A stretch of 7,188 nt of DNA from NCBI GenBank assembly GCA_902803635.1, contig CADCQU010000211.1, positions 1 through 7,188 on the forward strand, given 5' to 3'. This document shows, in pieces, positions 1 to 6,271 of the stretch (position 1 is the first letter of the stretch; each line of letters starts with the position of its first letter). This stretch comes from an uncultured Lachnospiraceae bacterium. GTDB lineage: Bacteria; Bacillota; Clostridia; Lachnospirales; Lachnospiraceae. The notes beneath the pieces were generated by a model. That model did not search any database, had not been told where the DNA came from, and was given only the letters and a program-made list of their open reading frames with translations. The position numbers and the translations under genes were made by a program.

Positions 1-271
1 TCTCCGGACTCGAACGGAAGATCAGGTTGAGGACGTTCAAGACCGTAATCCCGGCGCTGATGCCCGCAAACCGCAGGGCATCCGGGTCGCGGAACGCGCA
101 GCGGGCCAGCTGGTACTCACGCGCCCAGGGAATCAGCGCCCAGAAGCTCTTGACGCCCGATTTTTCGAGCAGCTTCCATGCGCCCACAATGTATAAAATA
201 CGGATAATAATAATAATCCAATTATACGAGTCAAAGTACAGGGTCAACAAGAGACGTAAGATGTTGTTCAT
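1..271 (-). CDS. Partial small membrane protein, N-terminal 90 residues
   Basis: The first 90 codons of a leftward gene; the 3' end lies outside the window. The start is ATG at 269-271, preceded by a weak GGGGGTGG ribosome site (278-285) at a 6-nt gap. The protein begins MNNILRLLLTLYFDSYNW, then has a very hydrophobic stretch containing five consecutive isoleucines (about residues 19-31), an amphipathic section with the motif SFWALIPWAREYQLARC (about residues 42-58), and a second hydrophobic stretch (about residues 72-86). The pattern of a membrane helix followed by a K-G/S-x-x-W-ALIP-type turn resembles small membrane domains found alone or at the N-terminus of transporter and signal-peptidase-like proteins in Firmicutes, such as the DUF5684 type. 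That family assignment is a weak recollection. The gene is separated from rho by a repeat element, so co-transcription with rho is unlikely. Function unknown. Confidence 0.7.
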   Translation of the reverse strand, partial: MNNILRLLLTLYFDSYNWIIIIIRILYIVGAWKLLEKSGVKSFWALIPWAREYQLARCAFRDPDALRFAGISAGITVLNVLNLIFRSSPE

Positions 272-432
272 ATTCAACCACCCCCGGAAAATTAACGGTA
301 ACTATTCAGGCGCCCCTTCCGAAATGACTGTTTTTCGATGCAAAGGCATTGCTCTGTCATTCTGAGGAGCGCGTCCTTCGGACATCCCTGAATCGAATCG
401 CCTACGGCGATGAGGAATGATGAAAAGCGACG

Positions 433-473
433 AAGAATCCCGTCATCTTTGCGAAAAACCTTACGGGATTCTT
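433..473. repeat. Inverted repeat inside element copy 1, possible rho-downstream hairpin
   Basis: Perfect 11-bp arms AAGAATCCCGT (433-443) and ACGGGATTCTT (463-473) around a 19-nt loop. The equivalent in the middle copy (2961-2973 with 2993-3005) has 13-bp arms with one mismatch, so pairing is largely kept while loop bases vary. It lies downstream of the rho stop codon in the transcribed direction and could fold in the rho 3' untranslated RNA. There is no clean U-tract beside it, so I do not call it a terminator. Confidence 0.6.
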
Positions 474-474
474 A

Positions 475-503
475 CAGAAAACAGTCCACTGGACTGTTTT
501 CTG
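475..503. repeat. Perfect 14-bp hairpin private to element copy 1
   Basis: Arms CAGAAAACAGTCCA (475-488) and TGGACTGTTTTCTG (490-503) are exact reverse complements around a single central base. The middle copy has nothing similar at this position, so it was inserted or arose in this copy only. Located about 60 nt beyond the rho stop codon, it would form a strong stem in rho mRNA. A TTTT tract sits within the arm rather than after it, so a standard intrinsic terminator is not shown. Confidence 0.75.
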
Positions 504-560
504 CACACTGAGGCGTCGCTTAGCTCAGAATGACAAGCCGTTCGTATTAAAAGCTTCACC

Positions 561-2819
561 TCACCCCTTCGCGTCTCCTCCCCACTTCATAATCACCGTC
601 CGCACGACCTCGTCGTTGTTCGGGAAATGCGAGAAGGCGTTGAGGAGGGATTCGACGGCATCCTCGGGCTTCGCGCCGTTGAGGCGTCGGCGCATAATGT
701 CCACAGCCCGCTTCTCGGTCGTCGTAAGCAGGAGATCCTCCCGCCGGGTGCCGGAACGCACAATGTCAATAGCCGGGAACACGCGCCTCTCCTGAAGCTT
801 CCGGTCAAGGATAAGCTCCATGTTGCCGGTTCCCTTGAATTCCTCGTAAATCACGTCGTCCATCTTACTGCCGGTATCGACAAGGGCCGTCGCAAGAATT
901 GTAAGGCTCCCACCACCGCGCATATTCCGCGCCGCGCCGAAAAAGCGCTTGGGCATGTAGAGCGAGGTCGGATCGAGGCCGCCCGAGAGCGTCTTTCCGC
1001 TTGGCGGGACAAGCACGTTGCAGGCGCGGGCGAGACGGGTGATGGAGTCGAGGAGAATAATCACGTCCTTGCGGTCCTCCACGAGCCTCTTGGCAAACTC
1101 CAGAACCATTTCTGAAACACGTTTGTGATTTTCCGGGGTCTCGTCAAAGGTCGAATACACGATGCGCACATTCTTTCCTTTCACGGACTCCTTCATGTCC
1201 GTGACCTCCTCCGGCCGCTCGTCGATGAGCAGAATGATGAGGTTCGCGTCCGGGTCGCCGTGCAAAATCGAGTGGGCGATGTCCTTTAAGAGAGTCGTCT
1301 TGCCGGCCTTCGGCGGGGAGACGATCATGCCTCTCTGCCCATAGCCAATCGGCGCGATAAGGTCCACGATGCGGGTCGCGGTGGAGCCGTCCTCGCGTTC
1401 GAGGCGGATTCGGCGATCCGGGAAAATGGGCGTCATCTGCTCAAAAATCGTCCGCTTCGCGGCCCCCTTTTCGGCACGGTCCTGCGTCTCCGGCTGGTGT
1501 CCGTTGACGCGCTCGACATAGACGAGGGCCCCGCGTCTCCCGCCTCCGATTTTGCCGCGCTTCAGGCCCTCCACGACGTCGCCGGTACGGAGGTTGAAGC
1601 GATGGATCTGCGAAACGGAAACATAGACGTCCTCCTCGCTCGGAAGGAAGCTCCTGTCGCGGAGGAAGCCATAGCCGTCCGGAAGGATTTCCAGAACCCC
1701 GCTCACCCTGCCTTCCAGCTCCACGCCTTCCATGACGGAGCCGTCCGGGAGGGCAATGCCGCCGGCCTCATACAACACTCCTTCTTTCGCGGCCCGCTCA
1801 AATTCCTTTGCTGCCGCCTCCTCGCTGCGCTCCAGATGCTTGTCCGGAACCAGAATCCCCTCGTCCGGACGGGCAGCATAGCGGTCCTCCGCCTGGCCCG
1901 CGCCTCCATACATCCTCGTACTGCGGTTCTCGTACCTATCCATCGGCTCCCCCTGTGTACGTTTGTTATCATACCGATCGCCCTGGCTACGGTTTTCGTA
2001 ACGTTCGCCCTGGCTGTTGTTTTCGTAACGGTCTCCCTGGCTGCGGTTTTCATAACGCTCGCCCTGACCGCGTCCTTCGTTCCGCTCGCCCTGACCGCGG
2101 TTTTCATAGCGTTCACTTTGGCCGCGGCCTTCGTTTCGCTCGCCCTGGCCGCCGCGGTTTCCGTAGCCACCATCGCGCATGGCCTGGGCGTAGCGCCCCA
2201 CACGGTCTCCCTGGCCGCCGCGTCCACGGTTTCGATTGTCGCGGTCCTGCCTCCGGGAAGCATCGCCGCGCTGGCCGCTCTCCTGCTGCCGCCCGCCGCC
2301 CTGCGGCCTTCCGTTGTCCCCTCGCCGAAACTCGTTGGACTCTCTCCGGGGCCTCCCCTCTCTTCCGCCAACCGACGCTTTCCCGCCATTTGAAACCGCC
2401 CCCTGTGGTGCTTTCCCTGCGGCAGCCGCATTTTCCGTCCCGGCAAATGTCTCCTGCGGTTTTTTCTCCGCAGCACCTGCATTTTCCGCCCCGACAAATG
2501 CCTCCTGCGGCTGTTTCCCCGCAGCGCCTGCATTTTCCGTCCCGGCAAATGCCTCCTGCGGCTGTTTCCCAGCGGACTCTACTTTCTCTGCCTGTTTTTT
2601 TTCAGCCGAAGCCGTTTTTTTCTCCCCGGCCAATGCCCTCTCCTCGTCCGGCCTGCCATTTGCCTCTCCCATGGCCGCCTCCGCCGCCAGAAGCGCATCC
2701 ACAAGCTCCTCCTTCCGCATCCGCGAAGCCCCCGTAACCTTAAGCTCCTTCGCAAGATCCCGAAGAGCCGCCACAGAAAGCGACATATATTTCTCTCTCG
2801 TCATCGCTGCATTTGCCAT
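561..2819 (-). CDS. rho: Transcription termination factor Rho with long disordered insertion
   Basis: Hexameric RNA-dependent ATPase that terminates transcription by pulling on nascent RNA. From ATG 2819 it has 752 residues, against 419 in E. coli. Domains in order: SAP-like Rho N domain (about 12-48); three and a half 17-residue repeats (about 83-142); an Arg/Gly/Asn/Gln-rich region with 9-residue repeats (about 153-313); OB-fold RNA-binding domain (about 369-444, with GYGF near 382); ATPase domain. ATPase motifs seen: Walker A PPKAGKTT (502-509), catalytic Glu in LLIDERPEE (534), Walker B LLDS (Asp 591), Q-loop [20 protein letters not shown] (613-632), and arginine finger in RSGTR (688). 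All catalytic motifs are intact, so it should be active. The start is set by GGAGG at 2824-2828, four nt from the ATG; the frame stays open upstream into a mobile element to an ATG at 2915, but those codons are not Rho-like. I see no rpmE beside it. Confidence 0.97.
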   Translation of the reverse strand: MANAAMTREKYMSLSVAALRDLAKELKVTGASRMRKEELVDALLAAEAAMGEANGRPDEERALAGEKKTASAEKKQAEKVESAGKQPQEAFAGTENAGAAGKQPQEAFVGAENAGAAEKKPQETFAGTENAAAAGKAPQGAVSNGGKASVGGREGRPRRESNEFRRGDNGRPQGGGRQQESGQRGDASRRQDRDNRNRGRGGQGDRVGRYAQAMRDGGYGNRGGQGERNEGRGQSERYENRGQGERNEGRGQGERYENRSQGDRYENNSQGERYENRSQGDRYDNKRTQGEPMDRYENRSTRMYGGAGQAEDRYAARPDEGILVPDKHLERSEEAAAKEFERAAKEGVLYEAGGIALPDGSVMEGVELEGRVSGVLEILPDGYGFLRDRSFLPSEEDVYVSVSQIHRFNLRTGDVVEGLKRGKIGGGRRGALVYVERVNGHQPETQDRAEKGAAKRTIFEQMTPIFPDRRIRLEREDGSTATRIVDLIAPIGYGQRGMIVSPPKAGKTTLLKDIAHSILHGDPDANLIILLIDERPEEVTDMKESVKGKNVRIVYSTFDETPENHKRVSEMVLEFAKRLVEDRKDVIILLDSITRLARACNVLVPPSGKTLSGGLDPTSLYMPKRFFGAARNMRGGGSLTILATALVDTGSKMDDVIYEEFKGTGNMELILDRKLQERRVFPAIDIVRSGTRREDLLLTTTEKRAVDIMRRRLNGAKPEDAVESLLNAFSHFPNNDEVVRTVIMKWGGDAKG
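1920..2147. repeat. 27-bp tandem repeat array inside rho
   Basis: About eight in-frame imperfect units of 27 bp, read on the minus strand as nine-residue blocks such as [18 protein letters not shown] and QGERNEGRG; the last two units carry small insertions. The DNA shows the same period on the plus strand as repeated CGCTCGCCCTG(A/G)CCG-like and CGGTTTTCATA(A/G)CG-like blocks. Units alternate between NEGRG and YENR(G/S) types, which suggests duplication of pairs. This is the core of the Rho disordered insertion and is a likely site of copy-number change by slippage or recombination; since each unit is a multiple of three, change would not break the frame. Confidence 0.9.
2394..2573. repeat. 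51-bp tandem repeat array inside rho
   Basis: Three full units and a partial fourth, each 51 bp or 17 residues on the minus strand: [51 protein letters not shown], then AGKAPQGAV. At DNA level the phrase GCCTCCTGCGGCTGTTTCCC recurs almost unchanged. The array lies between the Rho N-terminal domain and the Arg-rich section, is Ala/Gln/Glu/Lys-rich, and probably forms a flexible linker. It has a different unit length and composition from the 27-bp array, so the two expansions arose separately. Confidence 0.88.
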
Positions 2820-2823
2820 AAAA

Positions 2824-2828
2824 CCTCC
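2824..2828 (-). promoter_or_regulatory. Ribosome binding site that fixes the rho start
   Basis: GGAGG on the minus strand, four nt from ATG 2819. The gap is short, but the next in-frame ATG (2804) would be 19 nt away and the upstream in-frame ATG (2915) has no such site and lies inside the repeat element. The ATG at 2819 is therefore the best start. Confidence 0.7.
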
Positions 2829-2858
2829 CAACCAATTAAAATGTTCCGGCCTTCTTCC

Positions 2859-3075
2859 GTTACTGTTCAGGTACCCCGCGATTCTGTCATTCTGAGGAGC
2901 GCGTCCTTCGGACATCCCAGAATCGAATCGCCTACGGCGATGAGGAATGATGAAAAGCGACGAAGAATCCCGTCAACTTTGCGAGAAGCCTAACGGGATC
3001 CTTCGCTTCGCTCAGGATGACAAGCCCTTCACGAAGCAAAATAGTCTTTTTCAATGGGAGCACCCGAATAGTAAC
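2859..3075. mobile_element. Complete miniature element copy 2 with 8-bp target duplication
   Basis: A 217-bp non-coding element with imperfect outer inverted ends: left GTTACTGTTCAGGTACC from 2859, right end ...GGTGC-type complement finishing CACCCGAATAGTAAC at 3075. It is bracketed by an exact direct repeat CTTCTTCC at 2851-2858 and 3076-3083; the identity extends to ten bases if one base of each end is counted. Nested inside is a second inverted pair, TGTCATTCTGAG (2885-2896) and CTCAGGATGACA (3011-3022), plus small perfect hairpins at 2903-2913 and 2927-2941 and a larger one at 2961-3005. Ends close to GTAA and an 8-bp duplication would fit mobilisation by an IS66-type transposase, but that is inference. 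It carries no transposase. Insertion lies 39 nt upstream of the rho ATG and 10 nt beyond the trkH stop. Confidence 0.85.
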
Positions 3076-3085
3076 CTTCTTCCGA

Positions 3086-4525
3086 TCAATATTTCTTCCA
3101 GCTCCGCGGTGTCAGAAGAAGAAGCACCGGGAAGAGCTCCAGCCTGCCGGCCAGCATATCAAAAATGAGCACGCATTTGGAAAATGCAGAGAAATCGGCG
3201 AAGTTCCGTGTCGGGCCGACCGCGCCCAGCCCCGGGCCGATGTTGTTCAGCGTCGCCGCCACTGCGGTGAAATTTGTCGTGAAGTCAAAATTGTCCACGG
3301 AAATGAGGAGCATGGAGCCAAAAAGGATCACCCCGTAAATCGCGATGTAGACATTTGTATTGCGCACCGTCTCGTCCGCCACGGGAACCTTGTCAAAACG
3401 GATATTGCGGACGTGCCGGGGATGGATGATGCTGTCGAGCTCCCGCTTGATAGTTTTCAAAAGGAGCACCATGCGGGAAATCTTCATGCCGCCGCCCGTC
3501 GAGCCCGCGCAGGCGCCGACAATCATCAAAAGGACAAGAATCGTTTTGGACAGGGACGGCCAGAGGTCATAATCCGCCGTCATGTAGCCCGTCGTGGTAA
3601 TGATCGTCCCGACCTGGAAGGATGCATAGTTCAGTGCCTCCCCCGTCGTCTTATACATACTGTGAATATTTATTGTGATAATCCCTATGGACAGCGCAAT
3701 GACCCCGAGGTAGGCACGGACCTCCGACATGCGGAAGGCCAGGCGGAATTTGCGCGCAAGCAGGTAGAAATACAACTGAAAATTCACGCCGCAAAGGATC
3801 ATAAATATCGTGGTGATTACCTGGAGCACGGGCGCATAGCTCGCGTAGCTGTCATTTTTCACGGAGAAACCGCCCGTTCCCACGGTTCCAAAGGTGTGGC
3901 AAATGGCATCGAAAATCGGCATTCCAAACATGGCGAGCAAAAGGAAAAGGGTAACCGTGATTCCCAGATAAATGGCGTAGAGGATGACCGCGCTGTCCCG
4001 GATCTTGGGGACAAATTTGCCGACGACCGGCCCCGGGCTCTCGGCCTTCATGAGGTTGAAGGTCGAGCCGCCAAGGAGCGGGATAACGGCGAGCATGAAG
4101 ACGAAAATGCCCATGCCGCCGACCCAGTGCGTGAAGCTCCTCCAAAAAAGGGTGCAGTGGGCAAGGCTCTCCACTTCCCTGAGGATCGATGATCCCGTCG
4201 TGGTAAAGCCTGAAACCGTCTCAAAAACCGCGTCAAGGTAGCTGGGGATGTCGCCGCAGAGCGTAAACGGCAGCGCCCCTACGAGGGACATGACAAGCCA
4301 TGCAAGGGCGACCGTGACGAAGCCCTCCCTCGCGAAAACCTTCCGGTTTCTCGGCTTTCGAAGCGCAAGAAAAAAACCCAACACGAAGGAAATCGCTGCC
4401 GCCACAAAATACCAGATGGACTCGGGCTCCCTGTAGCCAAGTCCAATAAAGGCCGGCAAAAGAAGCATTACGCCCTCTATTTTCAGAATCCATCCCAGAA
4501 TATAGGACACCATTCCGTAATTCAT
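3086..4525 (-). CDS. trkH: Trk-type potassium uptake channel subunit TrkH
   Basis: Integral membrane K+ translocation subunit, 479 residues, the usual length for TrkH/KtrB-class proteins. The four pore-loop filters of this superfamily are all visible: SGFTTTGSS (105-113), FGTVGTGGF (212-220), TIITTTGY (307-314) and NNIGPGLGAVGP (427-438). Between them lie hydrophobic membrane helices, for example 8-30, 36-55, 68-88, 138-153, 180-200, 233-257, 271-287, 325-342, 393-410 and 446-472. GSTGGGMKISR (341-351), before the last half of the protein, is also characteristic. Start ATG 4525 has GGCGGAG (4533-4539) at a good distance. It lies 51 nt downstream of trkA in the same direction, so the pair is almost surely one operon: TrkA forms the cytoplasmic ring that gates TrkH. 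The C-terminus (TPRSWKKY) looks natural; the repeat element inserted 10 nt after the stop and did not truncate it. Confidence 0.96.
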   Translation of the reverse strand: MNYGMVSYILGWILKIEGVMLLLPAFIGLGYREPESIWYFVAAAISFVLGFFLALRKPRNRKVFAREGFVTVALAWLVMSLVGALPFTLCGDIPSYLDAVFETVSGFTTTGSSILREVESLAHCTLFWRSFTHWVGGMGIFVFMLAVIPLLGGSTFNLMKAESPGPVVGKFVPKIRDSAVILYAIYLGITVTLFLLLAMFGMPIFDAICHTFGTVGTGGFSVKNDSYASYAPVLQVITTIFMILCGVNFQLYFYLLARKFRLAFRMSEVRAYLGVIALSIGIITINIHSMYKTTGEALNYASFQVGTIITTTGYMTADYDLWPSLSKTILVLLMIVGACAGSTGGGMKISRMVLLLKTIKRELDSIIHPRHVRNIRFDKVPVADETVRNTNVYIAIYGVILFGSMLLISVDNFDFTTNFTAVAATLNNIGPGLGAVGPTRNFADFSAFSKCVLIFDMLAGRLELFPVLLLLTPRSWKKY

Positions 4526-4576
4526 ATACTGACTCCGCCTTCCGAGCTGGCAGCGGCAAATGCCCGCCGCCCGCCA

Positions 4577-5941
4577 TCACGTATCCAAAATATCATCTAA
4601 TTCGAGAATCTTATCCTCCGCCTTCGCGACCAGGATCACGTTGTCGCCCACCTCGATGGTATCCGGCCCGGAGGGAGTGAACACCCAGCCGCCGCGGAAA
4701 ATCTTGCCGATGAGGACATTTTTCTTCAGCCGCATTTTCCGAAGCTCTCGACCGGTTGCCTCGGATTTCTGCCGCACATGGAACTCCATGACCTCCGCCT
4801 GCCCGTCCGCCAATTTGTAGAGCGTCTCCATGTTGCTGTCCATGGAGGCCTGGAGCGAGCGGGAATAGTGGACGACAAAGTCGGCCGTGATGTCCTTGGG
4901 GTTGACGATGGTTCCGAGGTCAAGGGATTCGATGACATCCGTAAAGCCGATGCGGGTAATCTTCGTCACCAGCTTGGCCTTCGGGTTCTGCCCCCGCGCA
5001 TGGAGCGAGAGGATGATGTTGAGCTCGTCGATGCCGGTGAGAGCCGCGAAGCCCTCCACGTTCTGGATGCCCTCCTCCATGAGAAGGTCCTCGTCCGTCC
5101 CGTCGCCGTGCACAATAATCGCCTCATGGAGGGTATTTGCCAGCTCCTCGCAGCGTTTTTCATCCTGCTCAATAATCTTCACCGCGATCCGCTCGCGGAT
5201 AAGACGCTTTGCAAGGTAGACCGACATTCTCCCGCCGCCGATGATCATGACCGAGTGCACCGGATCGGTCTCGATGCCAATCTTCTTAAAAAACCCGCCC
5301 GAGCTGCCCTGGCTGTAGACCACCGAGAGGATATCGCCGGCCTCCGGGACAAATTCACCGGAGGGGACGATGACCTGCGACCCGCGGCGAACCAGAAGAA
5401 CCAGAACGTCGCAGCGCAGATGCGAGTGGATGTAGACCAGGGGCTTTCCGATGAGGACGCTGTCCTTCGTGAGCCGGAAGGTCAGAAGCTCGACCCGCCC
5501 CTTGGAGAAGATTTCAATGTTGATGGCGGACGGAAAACGGAAGACGCGGGCAATCTCCTCGGCGGCCGCATGCTCCTGGTTCACGGCCATCGCAAGGTTG
5601 AAATTTTCGCGAAAATATTCCACCTCGCTGTGATACACCGGGTTTCGGACGCGCGCAATGGCCGCCGCATGGCCGCTCCGCTTGGCCATCAGGCAGCAGA
5701 GCAGGTTCTTCTCGTCGGAATCGGTCACCGCGATGATAAGGTCCGCCTCCTTCACGCCGGCCTCCACCAGCGTCGTGTAGCTGGAGCCGTCCCCCTCCAT
5801 GGCAAGGACGTCATAGCTGTCACTGATTCGATGCAAATGCGCGGGATTATTGTCGAGCACGGTGACGTCCCAGCCCTCCGTGCTCAGCTGGCTGGCAATC
5901 CGCGTGCCAACCTTCCCGCAACCGACTACGATAACTCGCAT
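4577..5941 (-). CDS. trkA: Trk potassium uptake regulatory protein TrkA
   Basis: Peripheral cytoplasmic subunit that binds NAD(H) or other nucleotides and gates the partner K+ channel TrkH. From ATG 5941 it has 454 residues with the duplicated RCK layout expected of full-length TrkA: first Rossmann domain (about 1-128) with VIVVGCGKVG (glycines 7, 9, 12), acidic strand end VLDN and EGDGSS; first TrkA-C domain (about 145-218) ending GDILSVVYS; second Rossmann domain (about 229-350) with IIGGGRMS, IIEQDE and HGDGTDEDLL; second TrkA-C domain (about 370-453). In the second nucleotide motif the last glycine is replaced by serine, which may alter or remove nucleotide binding there. The frame is open 12 codons further upstream to ATG 5977, but GGAGGG at 5952-5957 (10 nt away) and homology starting at MRVIVVG favour 5941. 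Followed 51 nt later by trkH. Confidence 0.95.
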   Translation of the reverse strand: MRVIVVGCGKVGTRIASQLSTEGWDVTVLDNNPAHLHRISDSYDVLAMEGDGSSYTTLVEAGVKEADLIIAVTDSDEKNLLCCLMAKRSGHAAAIARVRNPVYHSEVEYFRENFNLAMAVNQEHAAAEEIARVFRFPSAINIEIFSKGRVELLTFRLTKDSVLIGKPLVYIHSHLRCDVLVLLVRRGSQVIVPSGEFVPEAGDILSVVYSQGSSGGFFKKIGIETDPVHSVMIIGGGRMSVYLAKRLIRERIAVKIIEQDEKRCEELANTLHEAIIVHGDGTDEDLLMEEGIQNVEGFAALTGIDELNIILSLHARGQNPKAKLVTKITRIGFTDVIESLDLGTIVNPKDITADFVVHYSRSLQASMDSNMETLYKLADGQAEVMEFHVRQKSEATGRELRKMRLKKNVLIGKIFRGGWVFTPSGPDTIEVGDNVILVAKAEDKILELDDILDT

Positions 5942-5951
5942 AATCGAAACA

Positions 5952-5957
5952 CCCTCC
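5952..5957 (-). promoter_or_regulatory. Ribosome binding site that fixes the trkA start
   Basis: GGAGGG on the minus strand, 10 nt before ATG 5941. The ATG at 5977 upstream of it has no comparable site, and the residues it would add (MFCCIFLEGVSI) precede the normal Rossmann start. Confidence 0.7.
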
Positions 5958-5993
5958 AAAAAGATGCAGCAAAACAAAAAGGATTACATACGA

Positions 5994-6021
5994 AAAATAA
6001 ACCGCTTGCGCGATTTGACAA
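5994..6021 (-). promoter_or_regulatory. Possible trkA-trkH promoter
   Basis: On the minus strand TTGTCA (6016-6021) and TATTTT (5994-5999) are separated by 16 nt, in an AT-rich stretch between tRNA-Leu and trkA. The -35 is a good match and the -10 moderate. Transcription would begin roughly 45 nt before the trkA ATG. Read-through from the tRNA promoter is also possible because no convincing terminator hairpin lies between the tRNA and trkA. Confidence 0.4.
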
Positions 6022-6049
6022 AAAGAAATATTCCGAACAAAAACGAGAC

Positions 6050-6131
6050 TGCGGCCGGAGGGACTCGAACCCTCACGCCTTGCGGCACAGGAACCTAAAT
6101 CCTGCACGTCTGCCAATTCCGTCACGGCCGC
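6050..6131 (-). tRNA. tRNA-Leu, anticodon UAG
   Basis: Minus-strand cloverleaf of 82 nt. Acceptor arms GCGGCCG and CGGCCGC pair perfectly, followed by discriminator A at 6050. The anticodon stem CAGGA/TCCTG encloses loop TTTAGGT, giving anticodon UAG, which reads CUN leucine codons. The long variable arm (GCC GCAA GGC) marks a class II tRNA as expected for leucine, and the T arm is GAGGG-TTCGAGT-CCCTC. The 3' CCA is not encoded (AGTC follows), so it must be added by CCA-adding enzyme. It stands alone rather than in a tRNA cluster, between its own promoter and trkA. Confidence 0.96.
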
Positions 6132-6171
6132 GAAAAAAGGATTGAAAAACTTGTCTTTTTCCATTTCTCTT

Positions 6172-6200
6172 ATCTTACCATCGAAACGCCTTCCCGTCAA
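6172..6200 (-). promoter_or_regulatory. Promoter of tRNA-Leu
   Basis: On the minus strand TTGACG (6195-6200) and TAAGAT (6172-6177) are separated by exactly 17 nt, a near-consensus housekeeping sigma promoter. The predicted start falls about 30-35 nt before the mature tRNA 5' end, leaving a short leader for RNase P to remove. Confidence 0.7.
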
Positions 6201-6222
6201 CCAGATACGATGTTTCTTGTAA

Positions 6223-6257
6223 GAAAACGGGATTTTCCCTAAAGAAAATCCCGTTTT
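6223..6257 (-). terminator. Intrinsic terminator after the membrane protein gene
   Basis: Arms AAAACGGGATTTT (6224-6236) and AAAATCCCGTTTT (6245-6257) are exact reverse complements, extended by one G-C pair to leave a six-base loop. In the leftward transcript it starts 14 nt after the stop codon of the gene at 6272-7054, and the stem ends in a U-run (TTTTCTT). The A-rich opposite flank makes it potentially bidirectional, but no rightward gene ends here. It isolates the membrane protein transcript from the tRNA promoter just beyond. Confidence 0.85.
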
Positions 6258-6271
6258 AAAAGTTCTTTTAT

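Larger units (their letters stand above)
298..535. mobile_element. Miniature element copy 1 (variant, right outer end missing)
   Basis: A non-coding repeat filling most of the rho-partial gene spacer. Its left outer end GTAACTATTCAGGCGCC begins at 298 and matches the ends of the other two copies. An extra stretch of roughly 30 nt absent from the other copies follows before the inner core, which starts TGTCATTCTGAG at 355-366 and ends with the exact inverted match CTCAGAATGACA at 524-535. Over the first ~115 bp of the core it differs from the middle copy at about five positions. It then diverges, carrying a private perfect hairpin at 475-503. No matching right outer end is visible before the rho stop codon, so this copy is probably truncated on that side. 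No reading frame of interest is seen in it. Confidence 0.8.

Noticed and set aside
1497..2393. Plus-strand 298-codon frame encoding a very hydrophobic, membrane-like protein
   Set aside because: It is the antisense of the rho repeat region; the repeated Ala/Val/Leu/Phe pattern is the mirror of the CGN/GAN/TAT-rich tandem codons and has no ribosome site.
2820..2880. Rho promoter with TTTAAT as a -10 box just upstream of the ribosome site
   Set aside because: No acceptable -35 lies at the right distance, so it is not listed as a feature.
2820..2915. Rho reading frame extending upstream to ATG 2915, adding 32 residues
   Set aside because: These codons come from the mobile element end and the leader, are unlike Rho, and lack a ribosome site. 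The same element ATG in the other two copies runs into a stop at the element end, so the open frame here is chance.
3017..4192. Long plus-strand frame opposite trkH
   Set aside because: Antisense of a GC-rich gene whose sense strand encodes a clear TrkH with all four filters; the product is hydrophilic with no domain and begins inside the mobile element.
4778..6145. Long plus-strand frame opposite trkA running across the tRNA
   Set aside because: Antisense of a clear TrkA and then of tRNA-Leu; a protein frame crossing a tRNA gene is not credible.
5847..6200. Minus-strand 117-codon frame with VTELADVQDLGS-like sequence
   Set aside because: It is translation through the tRNA-Leu gene itself, a well-known source of false protein calls.
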